NCBI GenBank assembly: GCA_009829735.1
Contig: CM020620.1
Location: forward strand, 3,351,447 to 3,415,446
Direction: 5' to 3'
Source of the DNA: Pyropia yezoensis
Lineage: Eukaryota; Rhodophyta; Bangiophyceae; Bangiales; Bangiaceae
DNA: 64,000 nucleotides
Below are positions 41,801 to 53,532 of this stretch, one piece after another. How positions within the stretch are numbered: position 1 is the first letter of the stretch; each line of letters begins with the position of its first letter. The position numbers were made by a program, and so were the translations under genes. A model generated the notes under the pieces. It was given only the letters and a program-made list of their open reading frames with translations. It ran no database searches and had not been told where the DNA came from.

Positions 41801-44800
41801 CTGCTAGGGCGTCACTCTGCGCTGCTCGTCGACCTGTTCTTGCTCTCGACACGAAGATGATGCCACCGCTGGCTCCACCAGGATCTGCTGCGCGCACGGA
41901 TGTGGTGCAGAAGATTCGTCTGCAGCGAGGAAGCTCTAGTCTGGACGCGATTGTGTCTCCTGGAGGAGAAACTGGCACCACAACAATTGCGCACTGTGAG
42001 TGAGTACGCCCCGATTCAGGCAGGGTTGCGTCCCTTTGCTTCAACCAAGGCCACTTCAATGTCATGTTTACGTTGGATGTAACGATCTGTGAAAGCGACA
42101 TGTTGAATTCAACCTCATTCCATGTGTTTATCACTCAGACTTGAGACCTGGAGTGGGCCCTCCGGCGAGCCTTAAACAGTGTCAAACGCATTTTCGCACC
42201 GGAAGTCCCCGTTCTGGTACGTATGTTGGTGGCATGGATTCCATGGGCGTCAATTATCAAGTTCACTTCAATTTACGTGGAAGTCAGGTTTCCTCAAATA
42301 CTCGGTTTAATCTCGCATGCCTTCACAGCCTGGGATCGAGCGACGAATTTGCTGCTAGGGCGTCACTCTGCGCTGCTCGTCGACCTGTTCTTGCTCTCGA
42401 CACGAAGATGATGCCACCGCTGGCTCCACCAGGATCTGCTGCGCGCACGGATGTGGTGCAGAAGATTCGTCTGCAGCGAGGAAGCTCTAGTCTGGACGCG
42501 ATTGTGTCTCCTGGAGGAGAAACTGGCACCACAACAATTGCGCACTGTGAGTGAGTACGCCCCGATTCAGGCAGGGTTGCGTCCCTTTGCTTCAACCAAG
42601 GCCACTTCAATGTCATGTTTACGTTGGATGTAACGATCTGTGAAAGCGACATGTTGAATTCAACCTCATTCCATGTGTTTATCACTCAGACTTGAGACCT
42701 GGAGTGGGCCCTCCGGCGAGCCTTAAACAGTGTCAAACGCATTTTCGCACCGGAAGTCCCCGTTCTGGTACGTATGTTGGTGGCATGGATTCCATGGGCG
42801 TCAAATTATCAAGTTCACTTCAATTTACGTGGAAGTCAGGTTTCCTCAAATACTCGGTTTAATCTCGCATGCCTTCACAGCCTGGGATCGAGCGACGAAT
42901 TTGCTGCTAGGGCGTCACTCTGCGCTGCTCGTCGACCTGTTCTTGCTCTCGACACGAAGATGATGCCACCGCTGGCTCCACCAGGATCTGCTGCGCGCAC
43001 GGATGTGGTGCAGAAGATTCGTCTGCAGCGAGGAAGCTCTAGTCTGGACGCGATTGTGTCTCCTGGAGGAGAAACTGGCACCACAACAATTGCGCACTGT
43101 GAGTGAGTACGCCCCGATTCAGGCAGGGTTGCGTCCCTTTGCTTCAACCAAGGCCACTTCAATGTCATGTTTACGTTGGATGTAACGATCTGTGAAAGCG
43201 ACATGTTGAATTCAACCTCATTCCATGTGTTTATCACTCAGACTTGAGACTGGAGTGGGCCCTCCGGCGAGCCTTAAACAGTGTCAAACGCATTTTCGCA
43301 CCGGAAGTCCCCGTTCTGGTACGTATGTTGGTGGCATGGATTCCATGGGCGTCAATTATCAAGTTCACTTCCAATTTACGTGGAAGTCAGGTTTCCTCAA
43401 ATACTCGGTTTAATCTCGCATGCCTTCACAGCCTGGGATCGAGCGACGAATTTGCTGCTAGGGCGTCACTCTGCGCTGCTCGTCGACCTGTTCTTGCTCT
43501 CGACACGAGGATGATGTCACCGCTGGCTCCACCAGGATCTGCTGCGCGCACGGATGTGGTGCAGAAGATTCGTCTGCAGCGAGGAAGCTCTAGTCTGGAC
43601 GCGATTGTGTCTCCTGGAGGAGAAACTGGCACCACAACAATTGCGCACTGTGAGTGAGTACGCCCCGATTCAGGCAGGGTTGCGTCCCTTTGCTTCAACC
43701 AAGGCCACTTCAATGTCATGTTTACGTTGGATGTAACGATCTGTGAAAGCGACATGTTGAATTCAACCTCATTCCATGTGTTTATCACTCAGACTTGAGA
43801 CCTGGAGTGGGCCCTCCGGCGAGCCTTAAACAGTGTCAAACGCATTTTCGCACCGGAAGTCCCCGTTCTGGTACGTATGTTGGTGGCATGGATTCCATGG
43901 GCGTCAATTATCAAGTTCACTTCAATTTACGTGGAAGTCAGGTTTCCTCAAATACTCGGTTTAATCTCGCATGCCTTCACAGCCTGGGATCGAGCGACGA
44001 ATTTGCTGCTAGGGCGTCACTCTGCGCTGCTCGTCGACCTGTTCTTGCTCTCGACACGAGATGATGCCACCGCTGGCTCCACCAGGATCTGCTGCGCGCA
44101 CGGATGTGGTGCAGAAGATTCGTCTGCAGCGAGGAAGCTCTAGTCTGGACGCGATTGTGTCTCCTGGAGGAGAAACTGGCACCACAACAATTGCGCACTG
44201 TGAGTGAGTACGCCCCGATTCAGGCAGGGTTGCGTCCCTTTGCTTCAACCAAGGCCACTTCAATGTCATGTTTACGTTGGATGTAACGATCTGTGAAAGC
44301 GACATGTTGAATTCAACCTCATTCCATGTGTTTATCACTCAGACTTGAGACCTGGAGTGGGCCCTCCGGCGAGCCTTAAACAGTGTCAAACGCATTTTCG
44401 CACCGGAAGTCCCCGTTCTGGTACGTATGTTGGTGGCATGGATTCCATGGGCGTCAATTATCAAGTTCACTTCAATTTACGTGGAAGTCAGGTTTCCTCA
44501 AATACTCGGTTTAATCTCGCATGCCTTCACAGCCTGGGATCGAGCGACGAATTTGCTGCTAGGGCGTCACTCTGCGCTGCTCGTCGACCTGTTCTTGCTC
44601 TCGACACGAGGATGATGTCACCGCTGGCTCCACCAGGATCTGCTGCGCGCACGGATGTGGTGCAGAAGATTCGTCTGCAGCGAGGAAGCTCTAGTCTGGA
44701 CGCGATTGTGTCTCCTGGAGGAGAAACTGGCACCACAACAATTGCGCACTGTGAGTGAGTACGCCCCGATTCAGGCAGGGTTGCGTCCCTTTGCTTCAAC

Positions 44801-47800
44801 CAAGGCCACTTCAATGTCATGTTTACGTTGGATGTAACGATCTGTGAAAGCGACATGTTGAATTCAACCTCATTCCATGTGTTTATCACTCAGACTTGAG
44901 ACCTGGAGTGGCCCTCCGGCGAGCCTTAAACAGTGTCAAACGCATTTTCGCACCGGAAGTCCCCGTTCTGGTACGTATGTTGGTGGCATGGATTCCATGG
45001 GCGTCAATATCAAGTTCACTTCAATTTACGTGGAAGTCAGGTTTCCTCAAATACTCGGTTTAATCTCGCATGCCTTCACAGCCTGGGATCGAGCGACGAA
45101 TTTGCTGCTAGGGCGTCACTCTGCGCTGCTCGTCGACCTGTTCTTGCTCTCGACACGAAGATGATGCCACCGCTGGCTCCACCAGGATCTGCTGCGCGCA
45201 CGGATGTGGTGCAGAAGATTCGTCTGCAGCGAGGAAGCTCTAGTCTGGACGCGATTGTGTCTCCTGGAGGAGAAACTGGCACCACAACAATTGCGCACTG
45301 TGAGTGAGTACGCCCCGATTCAGGCAGGGTTGCGTCCCTTTGCTTCAACCAAGGCCACTTCAATGTCATGTTTACGTTGGATGTAACGATCTGTGAAAGC
45401 GACATGTTGAATTCAACCTCATTCCATGTGTTTATCACTCAGACTTGAGACCTGGAGTGGGCCCTCCGGCGAGCCTTAAACAGTGTCAAACGCATTTTCG
45501 CACCGGAAGTCCCCGTTCTGGTACGTATGTTGGTGGCATGGATTCCATGGGCGTCAATTATCAAGTTCACTTCAATTTACGTGGAAGTCAGGTTTCCTCA
45601 AATACTCGGTTTAATCTCGCATGCCTTCACAGCCTGGGATCGAGCGACGAATTTGCTGCTAGGGCGTCACTCTGCGCTGCTCGTCGACCTGTTCTTGCTC
45701 TCGACACGAGGATGATGCCACCGCTGGCTCCACCAGGATCTGCTGCGCGCACGGATGTGGTGCAGAAGATTCGTCTGCAGCGAGGAAGCTCTAGTCTGGA
45801 CGCGATTGTGTCTCCTGGGGGAGAAACTGGCACCACAACAATTGCGCACTGTGAGTGAGTACGCCCCGATTCAGGCAGGGTTGCGTCCCTTTGCTTCAAC
45901 CAAGGCCACTTCAATGTCATGTTTACGTTGGATGTAACGATCTGTGAAAGCGACATGTTGAATTCAACCTCATTCCATGTGTTTATCACTCAGACTTGAG
46001 ACCTGGAGTGGGCCCTCCGGCGAGCCTTAAACAGTGTCAAACGCATTTTCGCACCGGAAGTCCCCGTTCTGGTACGTATGTTGGTGGCATGGATTCCATG
46101 GGCGTCAATTATCAAGTTCACTTCAATTTACGTGGAAGTCAGGTTTCCTCAAATACTCGGTTTAATCTCGCATGCCTTCACAGCCTGGGATCGAGCGACG
46201 AATTTGCTGCTAGGGCGTCACTCTGCGCTGCTCGTCGACCTGTTCTTGCTCTCGACACGAGATGATGCCACCGCTGGCTCCACCAGGATCTGCTGCGCGC
46301 ACGGATGGGTGCAGAAGATTCGTCTGCAGCGAGGAAGCTCTAGTCTGGACGCGATTGTGTCTCCTGGAGGAGAAACTGGCACCACAACAATTGCGCACTG
46401 TGAGTGAGTACGCCCCGATTCAGGCAGGGTTGCGTCCCTTTGCTTCAACCAAGGCCACTTCAATGTCATGTTTACGTTGGATGTAACGATCTGTGAAAGC
46501 GACATGTTGAATTCAACCTCATTCCATGTGTTTATCACTCAGACTTGAGACCTGGAGTGGGCCCTCCGGCGAGCCTTAAACAGTGTCAAACGCATTTTCG
46601 CACCGGAAGTCCCCGTTCTGGTACGTATGTTGGTGGCATGGATTCCATGGGCGTCAATTATCAAGTTCACTTCAATTTACGTGGAAGTCAGGTTTCCTCA
46701 AATACTCGGTTTAATCTCGCATGCCTTCACAGCCTGGGATCGAGCGACGAATTTGCTGCTAGGGCGTCACTCTGCGCTGCTCGTCGACCTGTTCTTGCTC
46801 TCGACACGAAGATGATGCCACCGCTGGCTCCACCAGGATCTGCTGCGCGCACGGATGTGGTGCAGAAGATTCGTCTGCAGCGAGGAAGCTCTAGTCTGGA
46901 CGCGATTGTGTCTCCTGGAGGAGAAACTGGCACCACAACAATTGCGCACTGTGAGTGAGTACGCCCCGATTCAGGCAGGGTTGCGTCCCTTTGCTTCAAC
47001 CAAGGCCACTTCAATGTCATGTTTACGTTGGATGTAACGATCTGTGAAAGCGACATGTTGAATTCAACCTCATTCCATGTGTTTATCACTCAGACTTGAG
47101 ACCTGGAGTGGGCCCTCCGGCGAGCCTTAAACAGTGTCAAACGCATTTTCGCACCGGAAGTCCCCGTTCTGGTACGTATGTTGGTGGCATGGATTCCATG
47201 GGCGTCAATTATCAAGTTCACTTCAATTTACGTGGAAGTCAGGTTTCCTCAAATACTCGGTTTAATCTCGCATGCCTTCACAGCCTGGGATCGAGCGACG
47301 AATTTGCTGCTAGGGCGTCACTCTGCGCTGCTCGTCGACCTGTTCTTGCTCTCGACACGAGGATGATGCACCGCTGGCTCCACCAGGATCTGCTGCGCGC
47401 ACGGATGTGGTGCAGAAGATTCGTCTGCAGCGAGGAAGCTCTAGTCTGGACGCGATTGTGTCTCCTGGAGGGAAAACTGGCACCACAACAATTGCGCACT
47501 GTGAGTGAGTACGCCCCGATTCAGGCAGGGTTGCGTCCCTTTGCTTCAACCAAGGCCACTTCAATGTCATGTTTACGTTGGATGTAACGATCTTGTGAAA
47601 GCGACATGTTGAATTCAACCTCATTCCATGTGTTTATCACTCAGACTTGAGACCTGGAGTGGGCCCTCCGGCGAGCCTTAAACAGTGTCAAACGCATTTT
47701 CGCACCGGAAGTCCCCGTTCTGGTACGTATGTTGGTGGCATGGATTCCATGGGCGTCAATTATCAAGTTCACTTCAATTTACGTGGAAGTCAGGTTTCCT

Positions 47801-50222
47801 CAAATACTCGGTTTAATCTCGCATGCCTTCACAGCCTGGGATCGAGCGACGAATTTGCTGCTAGGGCGTCACTCTGCGCTGCTCGTCGACCTGTTCTTGC
47901 TCTCGACACGAAGATGATGCCACCGCTGGCTCCACCAGGATCTGCTGCGCGCACGGATGTGGTGCAGAAGATTCGTCTGCAGCGAGGAAGCTCTAGTCTG
48001 GACGCGATTGTGTCTCCTGGGGGAGAAACTGGCACCACAACAATTGCGCACTGTGAGTGAGTACGCCCCGATTCAGGCAGGGTTGCGTCCCTTTGCTTCA
48101 ACCAAGGCCACTTCAATGTCATGTTTACGTTGGATGTAACGATCTGTGAAAGCGACATGTTGAATTCAACCTCATTCCATGTGTTTATCACTCAGACTTG
48201 AGACCTGGAGTGGGCCCTCCGGCGAGCCTTAAACAGTGTCAAACGCATTTTCGCACCGGAAGTCCCCGTTCTGGTACGTATGTTGGTGGCATGGATTCCA
48301 TGGGCGTCAATTATCAAGTTCACTTCAATTTACGTGGAAGTCAGGTTTCCTCAAATACTCGGTTTAATCTCGCATGCCTTCACAGCCTGGGATCGAGCGA
48401 CGAATTTGCTGCTAGGGCGTCACTCTGCGCTGCTCGTCGACCTGTTCTTGCTCTCGACACGAAGATGATGCACCGCTGCTCCACCAGGATCTGCTGCGCG
48501 CACGGATGTGGTGCAGAAGATTCGTCTGCAGCGAGGAAGCTCTAGTCTGGACGCGATTGTGTCTCCTGGGAGAAACTGGCACCACAAACAATTGCGCACT
48601 GTGAGTGAGTACGCCCCGATTCAGGCAGGGTTGCGTCCCTTTGCTTCAACCAAGGCCACTTCAATGTCATGTTTTACGTTGGATGTAACGATCTGTGAAA
48701 GCGACATGTTGAATTCAACCTCATTCCATGTGTTTATCACTCAGACTTGAGACCTGGAGGTGGGCCCTCCGGCGAGCCTTAAACAGTGTCAAAACGCATT
48801 TTCGCACCGGAAGTCCCCGTTCTGGTACGTATGTTGGTGGCATGGATTCCATGGGCGTCAATTATCAAGTTCACTTCAATTTACGTGGAAGTCAGGTTTC
48901 CTCAAATACTCGGTTTAATCTCGCATGCCTTCACAGCCTGGGGGGATCGAGCGACGAATTTGCTGCTAGGGCGTCACTCTGCGCTGCTCGTCGACCTGTT
49001 CTTGCTCTCGACACGAATGATGCCACCGCTGGCTCCACCAGGATCTGCTGCGCGCACGGATGTGGTGCAGAAGATTCGTCTGCAGCGAGGAAGCTCTAGT
49101 CTGGACGCGATTGTGTCTCCTGGAGGAGAAACTGGCACCACAACAATTGCGCACTGTGAGTGAGTACGCCCCGATTCAGGCAGGGTTGCGTCCCTTTGCT
49201 TCAACCAAGGCCACTTCAATGTCATGTTTACGTTGGATGTAACGATCTGTGAAAGCGACATGTTGAATTCAACCTCATTCCATGTGTTTATCACTCAGAC
49301 TTGAGACCTGGAGTGGGCCCTCCGGCGAGCCTTAAACAGTGTCAAACGCATTTTCGCACCGGAAGTCCCCGTTCTGGTACGTATGTTGGTGGCATGGATT
49401 CCATGGGCGTCAATTATCAAGTTCACTTCAATTTACGTGGAAGTCAGGTTTCCTCAAAATACTCGGTTTAATCTCGCATGCCTTCACAGCCTGGGATCGA
49501 GCGACGAATTTGCTGCTAGGGCGTCACTCTGCGCTGCTCGTCGACCTGTTCTTGCTCTCGACACGAGGATGATGTCACCGCTGGCTCCACCAGGATCTGC
49601 TGCGCGCACGGATGTGGTGCAGAAGATTCGTCTGCAGCGAGGAAGCTCTAGTCTGGACGCGATTGTGTCTCCTGGGGAGAAAACTGGCACCACAACAATT
49701 GCGCCACTGTGAGTGAGTACGCCCCGATTCAGGCAGGGTTGCGTCCCTTTGCTTCAAACCAAGGCCACTTCAATGTCATGTTTACGTTGGATGTAACGAT
49801 CTGTGAAAGCGACATGTTGAATTTCAACCTCATTCCATGTGTTTATCACTCAGACTTGAGACCTGGAGTGGGCCCTCCGGCGAGCCTTAAACAGTGTCAA
49901 ACGCATTTTCGCACCGGAAGTCCCCGTTCTGGTACGTATGTTGGTGGCATGGATTCCATGGGCGTCAATTATCAAGTTCACTTCAATTTACGTGGAAGTC
50001 AGGTTTCCTCAAAATACTCGGTTTAATCTCGCATGCCTTCACAGCCTGGGATCGAGCGACGAATTTGCTGCTAGGGCGTCACTCTGCGCTGCTCGTCGAC
50101 CTGTTCTTGCTCTCGACACGAGGATGATGTCACCGCTGGCTCCACCAGGATCTGCTGCGCGCACGGATGTGGTGCAGAAGATTCGTCTGCAGCGAGGAAG
50201 CTCTAGTCTGGACGCGATTTGT

Positions 50223-50722
50223 NNNNNNNNNNNNNNNNNNNNNNNNNNNNNNNNNNNNNNNNNNNNNNNNNNNNNNNNNNNNNNNNNNNNNNNNNNNNNN
50301 NNNNNNNNNNNNNNNNNNNNNNNNNNNNNNNNNNNNNNNNNNNNNNNNNNNNNNNNNNNNNNNNNNNNNNNNNNNNNNNNNNNNNNNNNNNNNNNNNNNN
50401 NNNNNNNNNNNNNNNNNNNNNNNNNNNNNNNNNNNNNNNNNNNNNNNNNNNNNNNNNNNNNNNNNNNNNNNNNNNNNNNNNNNNNNNNNNNNNNNNNNNN
50501 NNNNNNNNNNNNNNNNNNNNNNNNNNNNNNNNNNNNNNNNNNNNNNNNNNNNNNNNNNNNNNNNNNNNNNNNNNNNNNNNNNNNNNNNNNNNNNNNNNNN
50601 NNNNNNNNNNNNNNNNNNNNNNNNNNNNNNNNNNNNNNNNNNNNNNNNNNNNNNNNNNNNNNNNNNNNNNNNNNNNNNNNNNNNNNNNNNNNNNNNNNNN
50701 NNNNNNNNNNNNNNNNNNNNNN
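50223..50722. other. Assembly gap (500 N)
   Basis: The round 500-base length is typical of a scaffold gap of unknown size. It truncates the last satellite unit, so adjacency of the array to the right-hand region is inferred by scaffolding only. Confidence 1.
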
Positions 50723-51241
50723 GTCAGTGACTCGGGACTGTGGCGACACACCCGGGATCCTGATTGTCCCACCCAGGGAGGCGGATTTGGCCGGTGGAGG
50801 TGGCCTTACTGGCCATTGTGGCCATTGTTTCGTATTTGTTTTCACTGCGTGTTTTCGTGTCTTTCCCCTTTTTCCCACTGGGTTTTTTTTTCGGGGATTG
50901 GCATCTGTGTGTGGGGGGATTTTCGCTTGCTTTCCGCTTGTGTTTGGCGACCGGGGGTTGATTGGTGACGCTCGGCGCCCCAGTGTAACCCCGGTGTAGG
51001 GGATGCGCTGGAGGACCTGGTGGAGGTCAGACGCTTGCTGGCGCTCGACCGCCAGAGGCGCCCTCTAGGGCCCCGCTCCAGGCCCCTGGAGGGGCCAAGG
51101 GGGAGGTTTCTTGAGGGGTGCTCCGGGGTCTCCCCGGGCCAACTTGTAAAATCAACGGTTCTTCGGGTTCTTGCTCCCTCGGGCTTTGGTCCTTTTACCC
51201 TTGCCTCTGAAGGGGCGGGCGAGTGGATCACGCTGGGACCT
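50723..51241. other. Unassigned sequence downstream of the SAP ORF
   Basis: No convincing gene. Plus-strand openings near the gap give Phe/Cys/Trp-rich low-complexity translations. A compact inverted repeat with 7-bp arms (CTCCAGG/CCTGGAG, two-base centre) sits at 51076-51091. The core CAACTTG, frequent in the neighbouring retrotransposon, also occurs once near 51135. Confidence 0.4.
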
Positions 51242-51730
51242 TTACCCGTTCCTTCCTGACCCCGTTTGTGTTTCTTGTGTGTGTGGACCCTGGGCCAGAA
51301 GGGCCATAACGCTACACGCTGGCCGTGATGGGCAGCGCCCCCCCCAAGGGCCGCCATTAGGCACAGAGCTCGGAGCACAATGGCGAGGGTGCGGGGCAAA
51401 ACGATGATCCACCTGCGGGCATGGGGAGGCGACAGGGCCGGCACCGCCAGAGAGATTCGGACCACGAGGGGCGGAGGGAGGGGCACGCGGACCCAAAAGA
51501 TGCATCCCGCGAGGAGCAGAGAGCGGGACAGAAGACCCGGATGGGAGCGCATCAGAGCGGGGTGCGGGAGCAGCAGGCGTGGGAGTTGGATCGATCCCGC
51601 GCCCACCAACTCGTGCGTAGTCCACACCTTTCTCTCGGCAGCGCTGGAGCAGCACCTCCTTAGTGCCGTTGGTTGACAGGCCATGATCCTTCAGCAAGTT
51701 GCGAAGGCTCTTGACCGATCGGGGTGCCAT
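51242..51730 (-). CDS. SAP-domain protein, 162 aa
   Basis: SAP motifs are about 35-residue helix-linker-helix modules, named after SAF-A/B, Acinus and PIAS, that bind DNA in chromatin and RNA-processing proteins. From the first ATG (1730 in the last four digits) the protein starts MAPRSVKSLRNLLKDHG, and the run GLSTNGTKEVLLQRC matches the GLSTSGTKxELxxRL signature, placing the domain at residues 4-31. The frame is open 42 codons further upstream without an ATG. The rest (about 35-162) is Pro/Ser/Arg/Gly-rich and disordered, with no second domain. The end could be a chance stop beyond an unseen splice site. It lies about 1 kb left of the retrotransposon and is not part of it. Function beyond likely DNA binding is unknown. 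Confidence 0.6.
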   Translation of the reverse strand: MAPRSVKSLRNLLKDHGLSTNGTKEVLLQRCREKGVDYARVGGRGIDPTPTPAAPAPRSDALPSGSSVPLSAPRGMHLLGPRAPPSAPRGPNLSGGAGPVASPCPQVDHRFAPHPRHCAPSSVPNGGPWGGRCPSRPACSVMALLAQGPHTQETQTGSGRNG

Positions 51731-52687
51731 AGGCAGCAACCGAGGAAAGCAGGGGAGGGGAGGAAGCAAAAGAGCGGTTCGGGAAAGAAAACGGCGGCAC
51801 GTAGGCGAGGTCGCAGCTGCCGCCGACACGGAGAGGACCGTGCTGCAGCATGCCACATGTGGCGTGCGCCACGGCTAGATCCTTCCTGCGAGTGTAATTT
51901 ATGACTCGATGCAACGTGAGCACTGTCAAGAAGATTATTTATTTGTCGGAGGCGGCACCAATCGTTGCGACACGTGCTACATGTGCTGCGAGAAAGAGGT
52001 CGAGAGTGTGGCGACACACAAAACTCTCCGTCTCCCCCACGGGACCTAGCTGGAGGACGATGGAACGATGCACCATAAAGAACAAAGCGTCAAAGTCACC
52101 CCCACCACGGCTGGTAAAACGTCCGCTCGCATTCATGCACATGCGTGGAGCATGAACCAGGGAAACAAGCAGCAGCAAGCACTCTCACCAACACGACACG
52201 TACCGCTGATGAAACACCCCTCTCTGCAGCTCACCTCCGCCCACCTCTCTCTCCATCGGCTCCAGCCCCCGCACGCTGTCCCGTTGCCGCTCCTGCTACT
52301 CGCGGCGATTTAGTGAGGTAGATCCCGGATGGCCCCCGCGTCAATCTTGCCCTCCCTTGACCGCCGACAACACTGCCGTCCACCGCTGGCAAGAAGGGAG
52401 ACAAAAAGCACACGCAGTCGTGGGGAGCAGAGAGCAAGTCACAGTCCAAAGAAATCGATGGAAGGAGGTGGGGGGGCAGCAGCAGCAAACTGAGCCAGTA
52501 GCGATTGAAGGTGAGCGGGGCCGAAAGGGGAAGAACGACGAAAAGCAGACCGAAGGAAAGTCGCGTTTGACACGGAGAGACGATGGGAGTTGGGGTCGTC
52601 GAAGACAAGCACTCGTAGATCGCGCAGGACCGAGGAAGATACCTGGAGGTGTGTGGCCCGATCGATTCGGCACGTACGTCGGGCGCC
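51731..52687. other. No recognisable gene between the SAP ORF and the retrotransposon
   Basis: Openings on both strands give no family resemblance, and the longest plus and minus frames here run on into the LTR. The part nearest 51856 is probably the upstream region of the SAP ORF. Confidence 0.4.
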
Positions 52688-52692
52688 AGCGT
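52688..52692. repeat. Target-site duplication, left copy
   Basis: AGCGT immediately precedes the left LTR, and TGCGT (62042-62046) immediately follows the right LTR. Four of five bases agree. Ty3/gypsy integrases usually make 4-6 bp duplications, so this supports one intact insertion. Confidence 0.6.
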
Positions 52693-53155
52693 TGTGGCAA
52701 AAACCACGTGCACACACGGCACCCAAGTTGGGGCAGTGTACAAGGGCTGCCTCCCGTGTCGGGAACCGGAAGAAGTGCAAGTCGCACACACTCTGTCCCT
52801 GTTGTGGGGCAAACCCCCACTGACAAACAAGAGGATGGTGTGGGTCCAAACAGTTTTTGGTCGGGACGGGGACGCAGGGCCAAGCCCCGCTGTCCCTCCC
52901 CTTATCCCCCCAGGGTCCCCTCAGAATCTCGCCACTCAGAATCTCCCACCCCAGCACCTGCCCACCGGGCCACACGAAAATTCAAGACGATAAATGCAGA
53001 AAACCCTCAAATCCAAGTTGGATTTACTACTAAGCTAACTATCCAAACTTAAGGAATATGGACCCAAATGCAGGGGAGGAACGGATCAGGCTAGTGGCCT
53101 GCCGCCCCTTGCATGGCACGTGTGGCCCCCCCTACCTGGGGGTCAATACTGCACA
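52693..53155 (-). repeat. 3' LTR of the chromovirus
   Basis: It matches the right LTR along its length, with scattered substitutions and single-base indels. Its plus-strand right end reads ACTGCACA where the right copy has ACTGCCACA. It carries the 17-bp palindrome with arms AAATCCAA/TTGGATTT at 53009-53025. Confidence 0.95.
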
Positions 53156-53167
53156 CTCCCTCCCCTC
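53156..53167 (-). promoter_or_regulatory. Polypurine tract
   Basis: On the minus strand GAGGGGAGGGAG abuts the 3' LTR exactly, as expected for the RNase H-resistant primer of plus-strand DNA synthesis. It independently fixes the element's orientation. Confidence 0.85.
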
Positions 53168-53532
53168 AGTTCCGACCGACCCGGTCGGCCCTGTGAGGGG
53201 GTGCGTAAACGCACGTCTCGGCGTTGGGGGCGCGACTTGCTGTCCCCCATCGAGTACGTAACGCGGATGTGGAGGCGGTCACGTTGACCGCCCCTCTCCT
53301 CAAGCTTGCCCACTCGGCAGCTTGCTCTCCTCAGTTCACACCTCACCATCACCACCACGTCCCCTTCACCTTCACGGGGCCACCCCACACTGGGGAGGCC
53401 ACCCGTCTACCCACGATCCGAGTCCCCCTCAACTCGAGGCGGGTCTCGTGCCGCTGTAGCCAGGGCGTCTCTCCCCAACTTGGGGAGAGCCATGGCGGCC
53501 CCGGGGTAGAGACGGACTCTCTCGACGAGCGT

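Larger units (their letters stand above)
6953..50222. repeat. Satellite-like tandem array of a 551-bp unit, about 78 copies
   Basis: Head-to-tail copies recur with a period of 551 bp (550 or a few bases different in some units). Counting from the unit start at 7418, there are 77 full periods to 49857 plus a partial unit at each end. Each unit holds one EcoRI site (GAATTC) inside the 12-bp palindrome GTTGAATTCAAC. Copies are nearly identical. The recurrent differences sit in four columns: T/C/deletion in GTATGTnGGTGG, A/G/deletion in CGAnGATGATG, C/T in GATGATGnCACC, and A/G in CCTGGnGGAGAA. Private single-base indels are common, especially at about 20.3-26.2 kb and 48.4-50 kb. No simple higher-order periodicity was seen. 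Both ends abut N gaps, so true length and copy number are unknown. Confidence 0.97.

Noticed and set aside
6953-50222. CRISPR-like array
   Set aside because: The 551-bp units are contiguous and near identical, with no short repeats alternating with unique spacers, in a eukaryotic context.
6953-50222. Scores of separate small genes of 60-137 codons on both strands
   Set aside because: They are the same frames repeated with each 551-bp unit, many opening at non-ATG codons. One representative hypothesis is reported instead.
49938-50999. 353-codon frame across the 500-N gap
   Set aside because: It is open only because N bases are read through; it joins satellite to unrelated sequence.
50842-51684. 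280-codon minus-strand ORF overlapping the SAP ORF
   Set aside because: It is a different frame over the same DNA, without any motif; the SAP frame carries the recognisable domain.
52231-53052. Several ORFs of 180-230 codons spanning the left LTR
   Set aside because: Their ends lie in LTR sequence repeated at the right end; the translations are shadows of the LTR.
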